From Termitomyces sp. T153 (lineage: Eukaryota > Basidiomycota > Agaricomycetes > Agaricales > Lyophyllaceae), in assembly GCA_018296165.2 (NCBI GenBank), contig JACKQL020000118.1:62001-126000 (forward strand): 64,000 bases of DNA, given 5' to 3'. Below the pieces are notes generated by a model. It saw only the letters and a list, made by a program, of their open reading frames with translations, did not search any database and was not told where the DNA came from. Shown here piece by piece: positions 59,309-64,000 of the stretch (within the stretch, counting starts at the first letter, position 1; the number at the start of each line of letters is the position of its first letter). Both the position numbers and the translations under genes were made by a program.

Positions 59309-59504
59309 CTAGGTTTCTAGGTAAAGCAGGCAAGTCCAGGCTTCATCCTGTAGGGCTGGGGCCTCCAAGGGTGTGTCTGGGTTGGCAAGCTGAGACATAG
59401 AACTCTGCAATGCTTAGTCCTGGTAGGGAAGTAACAGGTAGTGGCTTGGAAGTTCCTTGTAGCTATGAGGGGCTTCCAGACCAGTTTTAGAAGACTTGTT
59501 CTGC

Positions 59505-59853
59505 TGTAAGGGCAACCTCTGGGGCAGCAGATCAGAGTCACACAGCTAGCAGAGGGGAATCCAAAGTATATTAGCAGAGTAGACAACAATACAATCAGTA
59601 ACTAATCACTTAGCAGAGAAGAATCCAAAGAGAACAAGTCTAAGGATCCCTGCTGCTTGGCATGGCACATCAGTGGGTGGCAGAGGCATGGAAACTACTG
59701 TACAGGTGACCAGAGCTACTTCTAACCCTAGGGCAATGACTGTTGAGGTAATATGGAGAACTCTGGGATTCTAGAAGGGGCCCCAGAGACATCAAATAAG
59801 CTGTGGAGGTGCTGGAACTAGTTACAGAGGTCAGAAATGGAAGTCCCCTGACA
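59505..59853 (-). mobile_element. 5' LTR of the nested element
   Basis: 349 bp, TGTAAGGGCAACCTCTGGGG...GTCCCCTGACA, followed on the plus strand by the recombinase remainder (GCAGCAGGG). Confidence 0.9.
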
Positions 59854-60027
59854 GCAGCAGGGTACTCAGACTACAAGATACAGCTCCTCAGCTACTGGAG
59901 GAGCAACTCATACAAACTATATATCAAGGATCCTGTCAGGATCCTTCACTTTTCTTCCCTCCTTCACTTGGCCTACCCTCATTTAGCCCCTTTTGAGCCT
60001 CCAGCACTTCAGGACTTGACCACCATG

Positions 60028-60817
60028 GCTTGATTTTTGGTTGCTCTCTCTCTTGAAAGGGAAAACCCAATCTTCAAAAACTGTTCTGGACTCAAGAAAT
60101 CAATTCATTTCTTCTCACAAGACATGTGCTATACTGTCATTAAATTCTCAGTCTCACTTCCAACATCCCCTCATTCTCTACACTCAAATCAACAGCCTCA
60201 AATTAATAGATTAGGCAAATGTGTGATGGGATTGCCCAGGGTTAATTTAGGCAATTAGATTAGATCCCCTTCCACTTGTCACATTAGCACACTCAACCCT
60301 GGCCTCTTTAGCACATTCAACCCTGGCCTCTTTAGCACACTCAACCCTGGCCTCTGGCCACCATCGCTTTGTACAATCACTCATTGTTCCTCACTTAACA
60401 TAAATACCAGTGAGCACATGTATGCAGACTTCATCATCTCACACTGCACTTGCAGGTAAGCTCTTACTTACTTTCCCTTCTATTGTCTCACACTGCACTC
60501 ACAGTCCACTTGCTAGTTACATGTTATGTCATGTGTTTTATCACCCCTCCCACCATCCCTATTTCATTTCATTCCATTCTACTAGATTTTACCTACTCTC
60601 ATCTATTCAAATAGTCCCTTGTAGTTAGCTTAATTTTTGGTCCCTCTCTCTCTCAGGAGGGAGAACCTGATCTTCAAGAACTGTTCTGGACTCAAGAAAT
60701 TAATTCATTTCTTCTCACAAGACATGTGCTATACTGTCATTAAATTCTCAGTCTCACTTCCAACTTTCTCTCTCATCCCCTCATTCTCTACACTCAAATC
60801 AACAGCCTTGAATTAAT
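60028..60817 (+). repeat. Ngaro right end: B1, A2, B2
   Basis: B1 60028-60207 starts GCTTGATTTTTGGTTG, overlapping the recombinase stop. A2 is 60208-60545, then 82 bp of spacer. B2 60628-60817 repeats B1 with a 10-bp TC-rich insertion. A2 carries three tandem 24-bp units (60283-60306, 60307-60330, 60331-60354); A1 has one. Confidence 0.85.
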
Positions 60818-60958
60818 CTGCAGGTGGGCCTGGATAGAACAGAGCATAGTGATTTTCAGGGACTGGCCTACCATAGACATCAGTTAGGTAGCCAGCAGGG
60901 CTGTACACAGAGTTATATGCAGACATCAAGAACAGGGTAAAGAGGAGTCTTGATATTA

Positions 60959-62056
60959 TATCAGGTTCTGCTGACCATGGATGCTCAGCTTAACTGGGCA
61001 AGTCCTTACTAGGTGGATGTAATGTCCTGCACTTATAACCTAGTGCTCTGGAGAGGTCCAGACTTCAGGCACTTGTGAGGATGAGCTAAGGAGAGCAGTC
61101 CAAGCAAGTCTAAGGTGGTCTGTGGGAGTCTAAAACAAGGTACAAAGAAGGGTTGGGCTTAGGAAAGACTCAGGTACAAGTCGGGAAGTGGATACAGAGG
61201 GTGTGAGGCAAGTGGAGACCATGCAAGTGATGGGAGCAGGGCCAGAGATTTGATGAGGGATCAATTAATATTGATGAGTTCTGGGGCTGAGTGTAGGGTG
61301 AGGTCTAGAGTTAGTTATGAATGTATAAGGTTGTAAAAGTATGATCAGAGTTCATAACAGAGTTAGAGTTGCAAGGGATTTAGGCAATGATAGAGGAAAT
61401 AGAGGCAGACAAGATGAGATGGAAACAAGACAAGACAGAGATGAGAATGAATTAGAATTGAGACAAGACTAGAGACTAGAGACAGAAATAGAAATGGAGA
61501 TGAGGACAAGGATGAAAAATGTAACAGAGACAATTATAACAAGTAACAAGTAACCACAGGTAATATAAAGACTACCATAACAGATGTTATTCTATGGCTT
61601 ATATACTGACTACTAGACCTCCTTTGGGGGCTGAGGGTGTGATGGCAGGGCTTGTTGGAGCCACACAGGGTTGATGGGTGTTGGTGCTGATCAGATGGTG
61701 GGCTGCAGTGATATTCTGATGAGAACTGATGGGAACATGGTCTGCCCCTAGTCATTGGGAAGTTTGGAGTGGTTGGGTAGGTTGAGGAGACAAGTCAGTG
61801 ATGTGTGCCCAGGTCAGGGGAGATGTTGGAGGGGCCCAGGGGCTTGGGGAGAGAAGGGGGAGCAATAGGGCCCACAGGAAACACATTGGGGTTTGCCAGG
61901 AGGCTGTCAGGGTTTACCAGAGAAGTATCAGAGTTAGCCTGAGCAGGCACTGTGTGTGAACAAAGGTTGGGGTGAGTTGAGAGTGTTTTGGAGGGGACTC
62001 CAGGAAAGCAGGGTGGCTTGAGCAGAGGTCTGGCAGTCTGGCAGCAGGTCATGACA
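60959..62056 (-). mobile_element. Family-1 LTR E (5' LTR of element E)
   Basis: 1,098 bp, TATCAGGTTCTGCTGACC (consensus TGTCAGG) to GGTCATGACA. Gag E starts 33 bp to its left. The right neighbour is not family 1, so this is the outer edge of the element. Confidence 0.87.
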
Positions 62057-62560
62057 CTCTGCTGGCCCCAATTGGCCCTCCAATAGTAACTGGAACTCTG
62101 ATGTCTGTTATGCTGACTCCATTGGCCCTGGGCTCTCCAATGTATACTAGCTTGCCAATGACCCTCTCTGCACCAGCATTGTTGACCTCCATCATCTCTT
62201 ATGCCTTTGGGCATTACACTTAGGGCACTTTGGCACTAACACTACTTGATGCTCTTGCTCCCAATGGGGGGGGCTGAACACTGTTCATTGAGGTGATGAA
62301 CTCTAAGGAGGGGGTGATGTAAGGGGGACAGTCCCCTTAGGACTGTTGGACTCTATTCCAGGCTTAGTCCAAGGATGATCCACCATTCTAGGTCATCTGA
62401 CATACCACATATCATGCCCTACACCCTTCTGTCTCCATTAGTTGCCTTTCATGAATCACATGCTCAGATATTACTCAGTATAGATTAATTGTTAGCCATG
62501 CTTCCATAAATATGACTGACAGATGAAGTAGTTATGTTAGTCATCATTTCTAGTGATGTA
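62057..62560 (+). mobile_element. Family-2 element 3' end: interior tail, polypurine tract, LTR
   Basis: 62057-62303 is an interior tail with no domain I can name. A polypurine tract CTAAGGAGGGGGTGA (62303-62317) then abuts an LTR starting TGTAAGGGGGACAGTCCCCT at 62318. The LTR matches 18132-18380 up to about GTGATGTAGTAT near 62560 and then diverges. This orders the parts of family 2 on the plus strand. Confidence 0.6.
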
Positions 62561-64000
62561 GTATGCAGGATAGAATATCCTCAGACCAAACAATAGCAGT
62601 GTTCACCAGGTCTATCCATTGATCCAACTGTAAGATCCTCCAGCATTGTCTCTGTGCTTAGCTCACTGTGTTCACCCTCTGCCTGACTCCTGGCTGCCTC
62701 TATGCCCCTTGACTCCTGTTCATCACTTGTGCCTTGCCTGCTCTTGCCAGGTTTACCCATGGAGTGATTGTGATTGTCCCCCTTACAGAATCCCATTTTC
62801 ACAAATATATGGAGGAGTGCAATGGCAACCATGGCAGCCAATGGAATCATATCAATTAAAAGACTGCAGAGCAATAAGAAAACAACAGCCTTGGAATGCT
62901 TGGATAGACACAAGTAAGGTAATATGGCACCCTAGAGATGCTTAACCCATATTGCAGTAAAGAACTCAGACTGTGCCACAAGAACAAATGCATGCACACG
63001 GATGCTGTAACTTCTGACAAGAAGCACAATAGAAGACAACAGAGCAGTAGGAGGAGTTGCAGAGAGGAGAGGGGTCAGGGAGTAAGAGGAGTTGCAGGAC
63101 TAAAACAACTGAAATTGAAACCAAATGTGCAAACATAAAAAGTGGATGTAGAATGGTCCAAATGGATGGAATGAACTGGAAAACATGACTCTCCAACTGA
63201 GTCAACCTTGAACAGTTTTTTTGATATAGCTGACAAGAACCTTCTACAGAGTAGCAGGAATAATCAACATTTGTTCCCTGACTTCAGACAAAGAAATAAA
63301 AAATCTTTCATTGCAATCACAGAATTAACAAAAAGATAGATCAACAGTGATAGAAAGTACAATACTACTTTTACAGTGCATCATCAGAGGCATTTCAGCA
63401 GTGCCCTGCATCTGGACCCACATCAGGGCTTTGCAACATGCACAGAATTTAGTAATACACACTTGCACACATGGTTGTAGAAGGTGAGCATGTTGTGGTA
63501 CCTTATTGAAGGGCTCATGGGGCAAATGGTGGAACACTACATTATGAAGGGCCAGAGAGGGTTAGCAATAGTGGAAGAGAGGAAAAGAGGGGGAGTGGAC
63601 TTACAAGGCATTTTATTCATGTCAACCAGGAGCTAGGGACAAGAGCAACATGGTGGTAGAGGAACAAGGTCTGTTCAAATCACAATCAACAATGTTCGGA
63701 GTTGAGACCATTGTTGCTGCATGTGCTATCATTAGATAAGGTTTTCTTAAAATGGAAATGTCATAGTGGGAGAGAGCTGGGTGAGTTGTTACAAGTTATG
63801 ATATACTGAGAACTTCTAATACAGTGCTCACAGATCTCAGTTGTATGGATTTGTAATCTCTTGACCTCTGTATGTATCCTCTTTGTGAACATCCTTCATT
63901 CTTTGGATGGACATACAAGTACGATATGATGTATGTACTACATAGGAAAATTGCTTGAGTCCTGGCTTTGACCTATACAAGAAAATTCAAACCACAAGGA
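62561..64000. other. Unassigned AT-rich, CpG-poor sequence
   Basis: No domain, RNA gene or repeat border is recognised. A 110-codon minus-strand opening (62913-62581) has a hydrophobic start and a polar rest but no family resemblance, and a 99-codon plus-strand opening overlaps it. Probably transposon-derived, given the composition. Confidence 0.35.

Larger units (their letters stand above)
54237..59853 (-). mobile_element. Complete Ty3/gypsy chromodomain element nested in the Ngaro recombinase
   Basis: 5,617 bp, minus strand, 349-bp LTRs at both ends, polypurine tract, and all gag-pol domains in order gag-protease-RT-RNase H-integrase-chromodomain. The flanks are ACAGC (left) and GCAGC (right). 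The one mismatch fits decay of GCCGCAGC to GCCACAGC, and one GCAGC restores the recombinase frame. The LTRs differ at about 50 of 349 positions by eye, all but two being transitions. It is unrelated to family 1 in LTR and gag. Confidence 0.9.
53290..60033 (+). pseudogene. Ngaro tyrosine recombinase, split by a nested element
   Basis: Left part 53290-54236: ASVCSLHVDADLPFLALESP (53601), GIKHFYREYNWQPAQPITLP, CCLTYSGLLYSREFTV, then the catalytic HxxR box in FAGHSFRCSA near 54190. Right part 59854-60033: AAGYSDYKIQLLSYWRSNSY, then KLYI, which carries the nucleophile Tyr. Between them sits the chromodomain element 54237-59853 with its 5-bp duplication. Excising it restores the frame. Two or more frameshifts remain near 53870-54060. 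Confidence 0.84.
50365..60817 (+). mobile_element. Ngaro-type tyrosine-recombinase retrotransposon, split direct repeats
   Basis: Layout A1-(gag, RT, RNase H, recombinase)-B1-A2-B2. A1 (50365-50650) equals A2 (60208-60545) and B1 (60028-60207) equals B2 (60628-60817), all in direct orientation. This split direct repeat plan, with RT-RH before a tyrosine recombinase and no integrase, is that of Ngaro elements (known from basidiomycetes). Removing 5,622 bp of nested element plus its target duplication leaves about 4.83 kb. It inserted into gag E without a target duplication, as expected for a recombinase-driven insertion. CpG-poor and full of stops. Confidence 0.87.
46681..60926 (-). pseudogene. 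Family-1 element E gag, split by two insertions
   Basis: The N-terminus starts at 60926 (MSAYNSVYSPAGYLTDVYGR) and runs to 60818; coding resumes at 50364 and continues to the knuckle near 46900-46860 (CILCGK*GHFIGSCPKC). The break at 50364/60818 is the Ngaro element, and rejoining the two sides restores the sequence CATAATGATCTGCAGG seen uninterrupted at 26395. A second insertion occupies 48128-49256. The capsid segment near 47600-47410 matches those of the other copies (NWLAFTQEFFSKFGIFDTVA). Confidence 0.78.

Noticed and set aside
60283..60354. CRISPR-like array
   Set aside because: Contiguous 24-bp tandem units without spacers, within a retroelement repeat in a eukaryote.
50365..60817. 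DIRS-1-type element with inverted terminal repeats
   Set aside because: The repeats are all in direct orientation in the A1-B1-A2-B2 order, and RT-RH precedes the recombinase, which fits Ngaro.
62581..62913. 110-codon minus-strand ORF with hydrophobic start
   Set aside because: Lies in CpG-poor repeat-like DNA, overlaps an opposite-strand opening of similar length, and shows no family resemblance.

Overview
The window reads as nuclear DNA of a filamentous basidiomycete, most likely an Agaricomycete with a transposon-rich genome. The evidence is spliced genes with introns of about 45-66 nt and GT-AG (one GC-AG) borders, fungal gene families, and the types of retroelement present. This assignment is an inference; no rRNA or other taxonomic marker is present.

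One compact gene island lies at about 7.5-15.4 kb. It has normal CpG content and five intact spliced genes: an Fe/Mn-SOD-fold mitochondrial ribosomal protein (minus), OST2/DAD1 (plus), a 72-aa mitofissin/Atg44-family gene in six small exons (minus), the glycerophosphocholine acyltransferase GPC1 in nine exons (plus), and a 512-aa hexokinase in eleven exons (minus). Two pairs are divergent (176 and 181 bp between start codons) and two are convergent. All are housekeeping functions: mitochondrial translation and fission, ER N-glycosylation, phosphatidylcholine turnover and glycolysis. They do not form one pathway.

The rest, more than 80%, is layered retrotransposon wreckage. Nearly all of it is strongly depleted in CpG and broken by stops and frameshifts. 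Left of the island are an LTR-element gag and LTR (1-2.9 kb), a Tad1-like LINE (2.9-6.8 kb) and an opposing LINE RNase H scrap. Right of it are gag/protease scraps (16-18 kb), a near full-length LINE (19.6-25.6 kb), and at least six copies or parts of one large Ty3/gypsy chromodomain family ('family 1', LTRs about 1.05-1.2 kb) between 26 and 62 kb.

Family 1 has two unusual features: two successive retropepsin-like domains, and an antisense ORF between the chromodomain and the 3' LTR that is visible in three copies. One family-1 gag is interrupted by a Ngaro-type tyrosine-recombinase retrotransposon with split direct repeats (50.4-60.8 kb). That element is interrupted in its recombinase by a second, complete chromodomain element with 349-bp LTRs (54.2-59.9 kb). 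A CpG-rich solo LTR with an exact 5-bp target duplication (29.2-30.4 kb) is the youngest-looking insertion. The last 1.4 kb shows no feature I can name.
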